Assembly (NCBI RefSeq): GCF_029892095.1
Contig: NZ_JARZAE010000004.1
Span: forward strand, 2,480,001-2,544,000
DNA: 64,000 nucleotides
Reading direction: 5' to 3'
Origin: Kitasatospora sp. MAP12-44
Lineage (GTDB): Bacteria > Actinomycetota > Actinomycetes > Streptomycetales > Streptomycetaceae
The notes under the pieces were generated by a model. That model was not told where the DNA came from. It searched no databases and saw only the letters and a program-made list of their open reading frames with translations. Made by a program: the position numbers and the translations under genes. The first letter of the stretch is position 1, and every line of letters starts with the position of its first letter. This document shows, in pieces, positions 35,076 through 43,421 of the stretch.

Positions 35076-36009
35076 ATGAACGCTTCTCCGCTTTCGCCTG
35101 CCCAAACGCCGCCGGCGAGCCAGACGCCGCCGTCCGGCCAGACGCCGTCAGCAGGCCAGACGCCGCAGTCCGGCTCGGCAGGCACCTCTCTGTACGGCGG
35201 GGTCACCAACCGCCGCGTCACCGTCCGGGACCTGGCCGCCGCCAAGCAGCGCGGCGAGCGCTGGTCGATGCTCACTGCCTACGACGCGCTCACCGCCGGG
35301 GTCTTCGACGAGGCCGGCATCCCGGTGCTGCTGGTCGGCGACTCGGCGGGCAACTGCCACCTGGGCTACGAGACGACCGTGCCGGTCACGATGGACGAGA
35401 TGACGATGCTCTCGGCGGCCGTGGTGCGCGGTACCAAGCGCGCCCTGATCGTCGCCGACATGCCGTTCGGCTCCTACCAGGAGTCCCCCCGCCCAGGCGA
35501 TGCGCAACGCGGCCCGCCTGATGAAGGAGGCGGGGGCCGGCGCCGTCAAGCTGGAGGGCGGCGAGCGCAGCGCCCACGTCATCGAGCTGCTGGTGGAGGC
35601 CGGAGTGCCGGTGATGGCGCACATCGGGCTGACCCCGCAGTCGGTGCACGCGCTGGGCGGCTATCCCGTGCAGGGGCGCGGCGACGAGGCGGCGCACAAG
35701 CTGGTGCGCGACGCCAAGGCCGTCCAGCAGGCCGGCGCCTTCGCCGTGGTACTCGAGGCCGTCCCCGCCGAACTCGCCGCCCAGGTCACCGAGTTGATGG
35801 CGATCCCGACCGTGGGCATCGGGGCAGGACCCGACTGCGACGCGCAGGTGCTGGTCTGGACGGACATGGCCGGCATGACGTCCGGGCACGTCCCGAAGTT
35901 CGTCAAGCAGTACGCCGACCTGCGGTCGGTCCTCGGCACCGCGGCCCGCGCGTTCGCCGCCGACGTCTCCAGCGGCACCTTCCCCGCGGCGGAGCACAGC
36001 TTCCACTGA
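35076..36009 (+). pseudogene. panB: 3-methyl-2-oxobutanoate hydroxymethyltransferase, frameshifted by one base
   Basis: PanB makes ketopantoate for pantothenate and CoA synthesis. The first frame (ATG 35076, AGGAG eight bases upstream) carries LTAYDALTAGVFDEAGIPVL, LVGDSAGNCHLGY and [11 protein letters not shown]. At 35485-35490 the gene has six C residues where five would continue the conserved [17 protein letters not shown]. The rest ([31 protein letters not shown]) is in the +1 frame and ends at 36009. Both parts are otherwise complete. Since panB is normally needed for growth without pantothenate, a homopolymer sequencing error is likely. The N-terminus has a four-fold QTPP-like repeat. 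An inverted repeat TTGCAC-N12-GTGCAA lies at 34987-35010. Confidence 0.85.
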
Positions 36010-36018
36010 TATCCCGGC

Positions 36019-36046
36019 CAGTAGTGCGATGACAGTAGTGCGATGA
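36019..36046. repeat. Tandem duplication of 14 bp downstream of panB
   Basis: CAGTAGTGCGATGA occurs twice head to tail (36019-36032 and 36033-36046) without mismatch, directly before the terminator hairpin. Confidence 0.8.
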
Positions 36047-36087
36047 CAGCCCGCTGTCAGGGGCGACAGAGCCCTGACAGCGGGCTG
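36047..36087 (+). terminator. Intrinsic terminator after panB
   Basis: A perfect 16-bp stem (36047-36062 with 36072-36087) and a nine-base loop lie 38 bp beyond the panB stop and 27 bp before the ABC-transporter start. Confidence 0.8.
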
Positions 36088-36113
36088 ACAGCCGGGGCGG
36101 ACAGCCTGGGGGC

Positions 36114-37133
36114 ATGACACAGACCGTCACCGCCCCGAACGACCGGGGGCACACCAGGGAAGTCCGTCGGGACTCCGACCACGCCGTCGAGGCCCGCGGC
36201 ATCGTCAAGCACTTCGGGGAGACCAAGGCGCTGGACGGCGTCGACCTCGTGGTCGAGCAGGGCACCGTGCGCGGCGTGCTCGGGCCCAACGGCGCCGGAA
36301 AGACCACGCTGATCCGGGTGCTCTCCACGCTCGTCAGGCCGGACGCCGGAAGCGCCGTGGTCGGCGGCTTCGACGTACTGCGCCAGCCGAACCAGCTGCG
36401 CCGCACGATCGGCCTGACCGGGCAGTACGCCTCGGTCGACGAGCTGCTCTCCGGCTACGAGAACCTCTACCTGATCGGCCGGCTGCTCGATCTCTCCCGC
36501 AAGGACGCCAAGGCTCGCGCCACCGAGCTGCTGGAGCGCTTCTCGCTCACCGCGGCCGCCAAGCGCGAGGCCAAGACCTACTCGGGCGGGATGCGCCGGC
36601 GACTCGACCTGGCGGCCAGCATGATCGGCCGCCCCAAGGTGCTCTACCTGGACGAGCCGACCACCGGCCTGGACCCGCGCACCCGCAACGAGGTCTGGGA
36701 CGAGGTGAAGCGGATGGTCGCGGAGGGCTCGACCGTGCTGCTCACCACCCAGTACATGGAGGAGGCCGAGCAGTTGGCCGACGACCTGACCGTGATCGAC
36801 AAGGGCCGGGTGATAGCCGCCGGATCGGTGGCCGGACTCAAGTCCCAGGTGGGCGGCCAGACTTTGCAGGTTCGTCCGGTGGACCCGCTCGAACTCCCGG
36901 AGATGGCCCGCTGCTTGACCGAGTCGGGGATCACCGGGGCGAGCGTCTCGCCCGATGCCGGACTGCTCGCGGTGCCGATCACCGGCGAGGAGCAACTGAC
37001 CGCCGTCATCGGGGTGCTGGGCACCCGCGGGTTCGGCGTCGCGGGCATCGACACCTTGGTGCCCAGCCTGGACGAGGTCTTCCTCACCATCACCGGCACG
37101 AGCAGCAGCGCACCGAAGGAGCCGCAGGCATGA
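36114..37133 (+). CDS. ABC transporter ATP-binding protein, DrrA-type
   Basis: This 339-residue ATPase has Walker A GPNGAGKTT, signature YSGGMRRRLDLA, Walker B VLYLDEPTTGLD and the DrrA-type C-terminal domain with the LDEVFLTITG motif. Such proteins drive two-component ABC-2 exporters of anthracyclines, polyketides or lipids. Its last four bases overlap the start of the permease gene (ATGA), so the two are translationally coupled. Confidence 0.94.
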   Translation: MTQTVTAPNDRGHTREVRRDSDHAVEARGIVKHFGETKALDGVDLVVEQGTVRGVLGPNGAGKTTLIRVLSTLVRPDAGSAVVGGFDVLRQPNQLRRTIGLTGQYASVDELLSGYENLYLIGRLLDLSRKDAKARATELLERFSLTAAAKREAKTYSGGMRRRLDLAASMIGRPKVLYLDEPTTGLDPRTRNEVWDEVKRMVAEGSTVLLTTQYMEEAEQLADDLTVIDKGRVIAAGSVAGLKSQVGGQTLQVRPVDPLELPEMARCLTESGITGASVSPDAGLLAVPITGEEQLTAVIGVLGTRGFGVAGIDTLVPSLDEVFLTITGTSSSAPKEPQA

Positions 37134-37930
37134 GCAGCGCTACTTACCTGATGTCGGACGGCCGGATCGGACCGGCCGGCTACCTGCGCCACGTCGGCGC
37201 GCTGACCCGGCGCAACCTGATGCGGATCAAGGCCGACCCGGAGTCGATGCTGGACGCGGTGCTGGTGCCGATCATCTTCACGGTGCTCTTCGTCTACGTC
37301 TTCGGCGGCGCCGTCTCGGGCAGCCAGCAGGACTACAAGCAGTACATGATCCCGGGTCTGCTGGGCACCACCGGCCTCAACCTGGCGATGGCGGTGGGGA
37401 CCGGCCTGAACACCGACTTCCAGACCGGGGTGATGGACCGCTTCCGCACCCTGCCGATCGCCCGATCCTCGGTACTGGTCGGCAAGTTGGCGGCCGAGGT
37501 CTGCCGCGGGCTGGTCTCGTTCACCGTCCTGATCGGCTTCTCGCTGATCCTCGGGTTGCAGCTGCGGACCGGCTCGCTGGGCGTGCTCGCCGCGGTCGGG
37601 CTCTCGCTGCTCTTCGGCATGTCGATGGTCTGGATCTCGATGCTGCTGGGCCTGGTGATGCGCAGCGCGCAGGCCGTCCAGGGGGTCAGCATGGTGGTGA
37701 TCATGCCGCTGCAGTTCGGCAGTTCGATCTTCGCGCCGACCAGCACCATGCCGGCCTGGCTGCGGGCCTTCACCCGCTACAACCCGCTCTCCAATCTGGC
37801 CGACGCGTGCCGCAGCCTGATCAACGGCGGACCGCTGGCGCACTCGGTGACCATGGTGCTGATCTGGTCGGTGGGGATCACCGCGATCACCGCGCCGCTG
37901 GCCGTCGCGCAGTTCCGCAAGAAGGCCTGA
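37130..37930 (+). CDS. ABC-2 type transporter permease, DrrB-type
   Basis: The 266-residue protein has six hydrophobic segments and the ABC-2 permease features of DrrB: the SMLDAVLVPIIFTVLFVYVFGG entry helix, GVMDRFRTLPIARSSVLVG coupling region and RYNPLSNLADACRSL near the C-terminus. It forms the exporter with the upstream ATPase. The convergent SARP regulator next door may govern it, but nothing in the sequence proves this. Confidence 0.93.
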   Translation: MSSATYLMSDGRIGPAGYLRHVGALTRRNLMRIKADPESMLDAVLVPIIFTVLFVYVFGGAVSGSQQDYKQYMIPGLLGTTGLNLAMAVGTGLNTDFQTGVMDRFRTLPIARSSVLVGKLAAEVCRGLVSFTVLIGFSLILGLQLRTGSLGVLAAVGLSLLFGMSMVWISMLLGLVMRSAQAVQGVSMVVIMPLQFGSSIFAPTSTMPAWLRAFTRYNPLSNLADACRSLINGGPLAHSVTMVLIWSVGITAITAPLAVAQFRKKA

Positions 37931-37965
37931 GCGGCAGCCGGGTGGCCGGGGGGCCGGGGGCCGGA

Positions 37966-40900
37966 TCACCCGATGAGCTCATCGAACAGGGCGACGGCCT
38001 CCTCCCACGGGAGGCCGGCGCCCTCGGCGTACGCGCGCTCGTACTCCGCCTCGCCGAGCACCCCGAGCAGCAGCTCACGGGAACGGGCGGACTGGCGCCG
38101 CAGCAGATAGGTGCCCTGCACCGTCAACTCGCTGTGCGCGCCGAAGAGTACGGTCAGCCCCCGGGCCGACTGCAGGTCACCCTCGGAGCGGGCCGCGAGG
38201 GCCAGGACGGCGACCGCGACCGGGAGCACCATCATCGTCACGTGCTGGGCGAAGACCGAGGCCGAGCCCGGCACCGCGCGCAGCAGCCGGCGTCCCTGAC
38301 GCAACTGCTCCACGGCGGTGGGGATCTCACCGCGCAGGGCGGTCACCAGCGCGCGGGTGCAGCTGAACATCCCCTCGAAGACCTCGGGGACGGTCGCGCC
38401 GAGCTGGGTGTCCAGGGCCGAGAGCGTGTCCAGCTCGCGCTCGGCGTCCTCGTACTCGCCCCGATCGGTCTGCAACCCGCAGAGCAGCAGGTGGCCGAAG
38501 AGCCGCACCCTGCCGCCCGGGTCGTCGCCGGGGCGCAGCTCGGCCACGGTCCGGCGGACCAGCAGCTCACCGGCCGACGGGTCGCTCGCCATCAGCGCCT
38601 CCCCCAGCCGGATCCGGAGTGTCGGGATGTCCTGGCGGGCGCCCAACTCCTCGGCCAGCTCGATGGACCGCTCGTAGTAGTGCACGGCCGTGGCCGAGTC
38701 GCCCAGGTTGGCGGCCGTCTCGGCCCGCGCGGTGAACGCCTCGGCCATCCCCCAGCCGTCGCCGAGCCGGGTGTAGATCTCCAGGGCCTCGACGCCGTCC
38801 TCGGCGGCCTGCGACAGCTCGCTCGACAGGTCGTTGGACATCTTCGCCCGCAGTTGCAGCGCGAAGGCGAGCGCGCTGTCGTGGCCGTAACGGCGGCAGC
38901 CCGCCACCGCGTCGTCCAGCAGCTCGTGCATCCGGTGCATCCAACCGGAGAGGAAGCCGGCGAAGACCCGCAGCAGCGGCGTGACGGTGTACGACTGCGG
39001 CAGGTCGGGGCCGTAGACCGCCAGGATCCGCTCGGCCAGCTCGACGTTGCCCAGGTTGCCCATCACCTCCATGCCGGCGTCGAACTTGGACACCAGCAAC
39101 TGCAGGCGCAGCTGGCGGCGCATCTCGTCCAGCACCGGCTCGGCGAGCGGCATCGGGTACTCCAGCGGCAGCCGGTCCAGCGGCTGCGGCGCGGGGGCGT
39201 CGGCGGCGTACGGGTCCGGGCCCAGCGCGGCCACTGCCGCGAACCAGCGCTGCGACTCCTCACGGTAGTTGCGCATGCCCCAGAACCAGGACATGCCCAG
39301 CACCAGCACCAGCGCGTCCGGCTCGCGGTTGCCGTCCACGGCCCGGCGCATCGCGGCCCGGATGTTGTCCTTCTCGCGTTCCAGCACCTCAAGCCAGTGC
39401 GCCTGGCGAGGCCCGTGCAGACTGAGTTCGGCGGTGCGTACCAGCTCGCGGAAGCAGGCCAGGTGGCGCAGTGCCACCTCGGGTTCGGCCGCCTGCGCGA
39501 GACGCTCGGCGGCGTACTCGTGGATGGTCTCCAGCATCCGGTAGCGCGGCGGACCCTGCGGGTCGAGGCCGGCCACCAGCAGGGACTTGTCGACCAGCGA
39601 GAAGATCAGCTCGGCGACGTCCTCGGCCGGCAGCTCGGCGACGTCGGAGCAGACCTCGGCGGCGTCCTCCAGGGTCCAGCCGCCCGAGAAGACCGAGAGC
39701 CGGCGCAGCACCGCGCGTTCGCGCTTGTCCAGCAGCTCCCAGCTCCAGTCGACCACCGCGCGCAGCGTCTGCTGGCGTGGCAGCACGGTCCGGCTGCCGC
39801 CGGTGAGCAGCGCGAAGCGGCCGTCCAGCCGGGCGGCCAGCTGAGCCGCGGTCATGCTGCGCAGCCGGGCCGCGGCCAGCTCGATGGCGAGCGGCAGACC
39901 GTCCAGGCGGCGGCAGATCTCGGCGCAGGCCGCCGGGTCGTCGGCCGGGTCGAAGCCCGCCCGGGCGGCGGCGCCGCGCTCGGCGAGCAGCCGCAGCGCC
40001 ACCGGGTCCGGCAGCGGCTCGACCGGCAGGACGGCCTCGCCGGGCACCCCGAGCGGCTCGCGGCTGGTCGCCAGGATGGTCAACCCCGGGCATTCGGTGA
40101 GTAGTTGGTCGGCCAGCTCGGCGGCGGCCTGGATCAGGTGCTCGCAGTTGTCCAGGATCAGCAGCATCCGGCCGCGGCCGCAGTGCTCGATGATCCGGCG
40201 CAGCGGGTCCTCCCGCCCCTCGGCGGCCTCGGTCACCAGGCCGTGGTGCAGCAGGGTGCCGCGCAGGCCGAGCGCGGAGAGCACCGCGCCCGGGACGGCG
40301 GACGGGCTCTGCAGCGGGGCGAGTTCGGCCAGCCAGGTGCCGTCGGGCCAGCTGCCGTCGGGCCAGGCGCCGTCCAGCTGGGCGCCGTCCAGCTGGGCGC
40401 GGTGGCCGGCCTCGACGGAGAGCCGGGTCTTGCCGGAGCCGCCGGGGCCGGTGAGAGTGACCAGTCGGGCGCTGGTGAGCAGGGCGGCGAGCGTGTCGAG
40501 GTCCTGCTCGCGGCCGACGAAGCTGGTCAGCCGGGCCCGCAGGTTGCCGGCGGGGGCGGGTCGTACCGGGGTGAGCTTCAGAGCCTGCCGGGCCGGGGCC
40601 GGGGCCTTGGGGGCAGCGTCGGACGAGAGCAACTCGCGGTGGAGCTCGGCGAGTTGCGAGCCGGGGTCGACGCCAAGCCGGTCCGCCAGCGATCGCCGCA
40701 CCGTCTCGTAGCGGCTCAGCGCCTCGGCCGTACGCCCGGAGCGGTGCAGCGCGCGCAGCCACAGCACGTGCAGCGGCTCGTCCAGCGGCCGGTCCGCGCA
40801 GAGGCCGGCCAGCTCGGCGGACACCTCGGCGGCACGCCCCAGCGCCAGGTCCGCGGCGATCCGCTGGCGCAGCACGTCGGCGCGCTGCGCCTCCAGCCGC

Positions 40901-41331
40901 ACCGCGCTGCCCGCCCGGTCCGGCAGGTCCGCCAGCGCCGGTCCGCGCCACAGCGCCAGCGCCTCGCGCAGCTGCCGCGCGGCCTGCTCCGACTCGCCGG
41001 CCTCCAGCGCGGTGCGGCCGCGCTCGGCCAGCTGCTGGAAGCGGCCGAGGTCGGTGTCCGACCCGGTCAGCCAGTAGCCGCCCGGCCCCGAGCCGACCTC
41101 CTCGCGCCCGACGGTCCGGCGCAGCCGCCCGACCAGGGTCTGCAGCGCCGCGGCGGCGTCCTGCGGCAGCTCGCCGTCCCAGACCTCGCCCACCAGCAGC
41201 TCGGCCGACACCGGCCGCCCCTGGCGCAGGACCAGCGCCGCGAGCAGCGCCCGCAGCCGGGCGCCGCCGAGCGGGACCGGGGTGCCGTCGTCGTGATGGG
41301 CCGTGGTGGTACCGAGGATGCCGTAGTGCAC
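37966..41331 (-). CDS. AfsR/SARP-family regulator with NB-ARC ATPase and TPR domains
   Basis: This 1121-residue protein begins with an OmpR-type winged helix (about 1-95; LRALLAALVLRQGRPVSAELLVGEVW) and the bacterial transcriptional activator domain (95-245). A linker leads to an NB-ARC STAND ATPase with P-loop GPGGSGKT (near 300) and LLILDNCEHL (Walker B). A long helical TPR-like region follows from about 600. SARP activators switch on secondary-metabolite and export genes when the ATPase is triggered. A short stretch near residues 313-333 is a pentapeptide repeat (QLDGA, QLDGA, WPDGS, WPDGT) encoded by 15-bp DNA repeats. No biosynthetic cluster is adjacent. Confidence 0.93.
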   Translation of the reverse strand: MHYGILGTTTAHHDDGTPVPLGGARLRALLAALVLRQGRPVSAELLVGEVWDGELPQDAAAALQTLVGRLRRTVGREEVGSGPGGYWLTGSDTDLGRFQQLAERGRTALEAGESEQAARQLREALALWRGPALADLPDRAGSAVRLEAQRADVLRQRIAADLALGRAAEVSAELAGLCADRPLDEPLHVLWLRALHRSGRTAEALSRYETVRRSLADRLGVDPGSQLAELHRELLSSDAAPKAPAPARQALKLTPVRPAPAGNLRARLTSFVGREQDLDTLAALLTSARLVTLTGPGGSGKTRLSVEAGHRAQLDGAQLDGAWPDGSWPDGTWLAELAPLQSPSAVPGAVLSALGLRGTLLHHGLVTEAAEGREDPLRRIIEHCGRGRMLLILDNCEHLIQAAAELADQLLTECPGLTILATSREPLGVPGEAVLPVEPLPDPVALRLLAERGAAARAGFDPADDPAACAEICRRLDGLPLAIELAAARLRSMTAAQLAARLDGRFALLTGGSRTVLPRQQTLRAVVDWSWELLDKRERAVLRRLSVFSGGWTLEDAAEVCSDVAELPAEDVAELIFSLVDKSLLVAGLDPQGPPRYRMLETIHEYAAERLAQAAEPEVALRHLACFRELVRTAELSLHGPRQAHWLEVLEREKDNIRAAMRRAVDGNREPDALVLVLGMSWFWGMRNYREESQRWFAAVAALGPDPYAADAPAPQPLDRLPLEYPMPLAEPVLDEMRRQLRLQLLVSKFDAGMEVMGNLGNVELAERILAVYGPDLPQSYTVTPLLRVFAGFLSGWMHRMHELLDDAVAGCRRYGHDSALAFALQLRAKMSNDLSSELSQAAEDGVEALEIYTRLGDGWGMAEAFTARAETAANLGDSATAVHYYERSIELAEELGARQDIPTLRIRLGEALMASDPSAGELLVRRTVAELRPGDDPGGRVRLFGHLLLCGLQTDRGEYEDAERELDTLSALDTQLGATVPEVFEGMFSCTRALVTALRGEIPTAVEQLRQGRRLLRAVPGSASVFAQHVTMMVLPVAVAVLALAARSEGDLQSARGLTVLFGAHSELTVQGTYLLRRQSARSRELLLGVLGEAEYERAYAEGAGLPWEEAVALFDELIG

Positions 41332-41479
41332 CGGACCATTCTGTCGGTAGCCCGCGCGGAACCGGGACCGGGCTGCCCTCGTTCCTCTGTCACGGCCGTT
41401 CTACGGACGGGCCCCCGCAACTGGCATCATCGGTGGGGTTCCGCGCCAACCACCCAGCCCTCTCGGAGACCCGAACACG

Positions 41480-42289
41480 ATGAGCTACGCCGACACGCAC
41501 CGCCCACGCAGCGAGGAGCGCCGGATCAGCCCGGTGTTCTGGGTCCTGCTGGCGATACTGGGCACCTCCGGCTGGGCGGTGTGGACCGGCTACGGCACCA
41601 CCGGCTTCGGCGTCTTCCTCTTCGTGGTCGCGGGCTGGATGGTCTCGCTCTGCCTGCACGAGTACGCGCACGCGCGCACCGCGCTGCACGGCGGCGACAT
41701 CACGGTTGGCGCCAAGGGCTATCTGACGCTCAACCCGTTCAAGTACGCCAACGCGGTGATGAGTTTCGTGCTGCCGGTGGTCTTCGTGGTGCTGGGCGGC
41801 ATCGGCCTGCCCGGCGGCGCGGTCTTCATCGAGCGGCACCGGATCCAGGGGCGGCTCAAGCACAGCCTGATCTCGGCGGCCGGACCGCTGGTGAACCTGG
41901 TCTGCGCCGTCGTGCTGCTGGTACCGGTCGGCGCCGGCTGGCTGGACGGCCTGCCCGCCACCCTGCAGGTCGACGGGTACCCGGTGAGCCCCTTCGCGGC
42001 CGCGCTGTCCTTCCTCGGCATGCTTCAGGTCAGCGCTGCGCTGCTGAACCTGCTGCCGGTGCCCGGCCTGGACGGTTACGGGATCGTCGAGCCCTGGCTC
42101 TCGCTGAAGACCCGCCGCGCGGTGCAGCCTTTCGCGCCGTACGGGCTGATGGCGGTCTTCGTCGTGCTGTGGCAGTCGCAGGTCAACCAGTGGTTCTTCG
42201 GCCTGGTCTACGACATCCTCGGCGTGTTCGGCGTGCAGGGCGGCTTCGCCGAGGTGGGGCAGTACCTGTTCCGCTTCTGGTCGCACTGA
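41480..42289 (+). CDS. Site-2 protease (M50) family membrane metalloprotease
   Basis: The 269-residue protein has the zinc motif HEYAH in a membrane helix (about 65-69) and the second ligand region VPGLDGYG (NPDG-type) near 195. This is the layout of group III site-2 proteases without CBS or PDZ domains. Members cut membrane-embedded regulators such as anti-sigma factors; the target is unknown. The start ATG is preceded by CGGAGACCCGAACACG. The stop codon lies in a run of 13-14 bp repeats shared with the next gene's end. Confidence 0.9.
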   Translation: MSYADTHRPRSEERRISPVFWVLLAILGTSGWAVWTGYGTTGFGVFLFVVAGWMVSLCLHEYAHARTALHGGDITVGAKGYLTLNPFKYANAVMSFVLPVVFVVLGGIGLPGGAVFIERHRIQGRLKHSLISAAGPLVNLVCAVVLLVPVGAGWLDGLPATLQVDGYPVSPFAAALSFLGMLQVSAALLNLLPVPGLDGYGIVEPWLSLKTRRAVQPFAPYGLMAVFVVLWQSQVNQWFFGLVYDILGVFGVQGGFAEVGQYLFRFWSH

Positions 42290-42354
42290 GCGGTCACACT
42301 GACCGGTCGTGCTGAACGGTCACTGCTGAGCGGTCGCTGCTGAGCGGTCAGAGC
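42287..42354. repeat. Five imperfect tandem repeats of 13-14 bp carrying TGA codons
   Basis: Units starting TGAGCGGTCAC, TGACCGGTCG, TGAACGGTCAC, TGAGCGGTCG and TGAGCGGTCAG follow one another without gaps. The array spans the stop codons of both convergent genes and puts TGA in several frames. Confidence 0.75.
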
Positions 42355-42530
42355 GGCTGGTCGGCCCTGGCCATCCGCTCCCGGCGCACGTAGAACCAGG
42401 CGATGTTGCTGGAGACGCCCGCCAGCAGCACCCAGACCACGCCGAGCCAGTTGCCCTGCACGAAGGAGACCACAGCAGCGGCCAGCGCGAGGACGAAGAC
42501 GATCGAGGCGTACAGGGCGTTGCGGGGCAT
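42348..42530 (-). CDS. Small two-helix membrane protein
   Basis: The 60-residue protein has two hydrophobic helices (about 4-23 and 27-47) and a basic C-terminal tail (YVRRERMARADQPL). Such short proteins are common in streptomycetes and have no known role. Codon use is normal. It is transcribed alone, convergent with the protease gene. Confidence 0.7.
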   Translation of the reverse strand: MPRNALYASIVFVLALAAAVVSFVQGNWLGVVWVLLAGVSSNIAWFYVRRERMARADQPL

Positions 42531-42745
42531 GGCGGCCGGCTCCAGAGGTCGGGGTGTGTCGCTCCCATTCTCACCGAAGCGGCGCGACGCCCCGCAACGG
42601 GGTGGCCCGGGGCCTGCCGTGTCGGCGCGCTGGGCGGCCCGCGATCTCCGGCGATCTCCCGTAATCTCCCGCGATCTTCACCGGTTCGAGGGGTCTCGCG
42701 CCGAACCGCCCGCCTGACCCGGTGGCCGGCGCCATCCTGGTGCGC

Positions 42746-43351
42746 ATGGACGCGATGAGAGTGTCGGCCCTCACCGAGCAGCTCACCGGGCAACTCGCCG
42801 ACCAGCCCGCCGGCACCGGCCTGCTCGCCGCGACCCGCGCCTTCGCCGGGGCGCTGCGCGGTTCGGTCAGCCGCCGCTCGGCCCGCGGCCTGCTGCTGGT
42901 CGGTACCCCGCGGCACGAGCCGTGGCACCTGGCCGCGCACCTCCAGGACGAGGCCGCCTGGTCGGGCGTCCCGCTGCTGGCGCCGACGCTGCTGCAGCAC
43001 CAGGTCACCCCCGGCGCCCCCGCGCACCTGCGGCACGATCTGCACCGGCTGGCCGAGGCACGGCGCGGCGAGACGGTGCTGGTGGTCACCCCCGTCGCGG
43101 CGGGCGCCGGGCTGCTGGAGCGGCTGCACGGCGCGCGGCGCGCCGGGGCGACCGTCCTGGCGCTGGAGGCGGGCGACCGCGAGCTGGCCGGGCTGGCGCA
43201 CGAGAGCCTGACGGTGGACAGCCCGGACGAGCCGGGCTTCGACCTGGTCCAGCACCTGGTCAGCACGGCTGCCGGGCAGCGGCAGCGGGCCGGCTCCCGG
43301 CTCGCCCGGCTGGTGGCCGGGTTGAGCACCGATCCGGCCAACCGCTGGTGA
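42746..43351 (+). CDS. Hypothetical protein, conserved in streptomycetes
   Basis: The protein is about 201 residues from the ATG at 42746; a GTG at 42722 is also in frame and neither has a clear ribosome binding site. It is soluble and Ala/Leu/Arg-rich, with a Rossmann-like feel: ARGLLLVGTPRHEPWHLAAHL, ETVLVVTPVAAGAGLLERL, GATVLALEAGD. I do not recognise a named family. Codon bias supports coding, and the MFS gene starts 70 bp downstream on the same strand. Confidence 0.7.
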   Translation: MDAMRVSALTEQLTGQLADQPAGTGLLAATRAFAGALRGSVSRRSARGLLLVGTPRHEPWHLAAHLQDEAAWSGVPLLAPTLLQHQVTPGAPAHLRHDLHRLAEARRGETVLVVTPVAAGAGLLERLHGARRAGATVLALEAGDRELAGLAHESLTVDSPDEPGFDLVQHLVSTAAGQRQRAGSRLARLVAGLSTDPANRW

Positions 43352-43421
43352 CCCGGCGGGCAGGCACTCCGGGCGTAATTGCGTTGCCCAGGGCCGTCAG
43401 CGCGGCTCATCATGAACCCCC

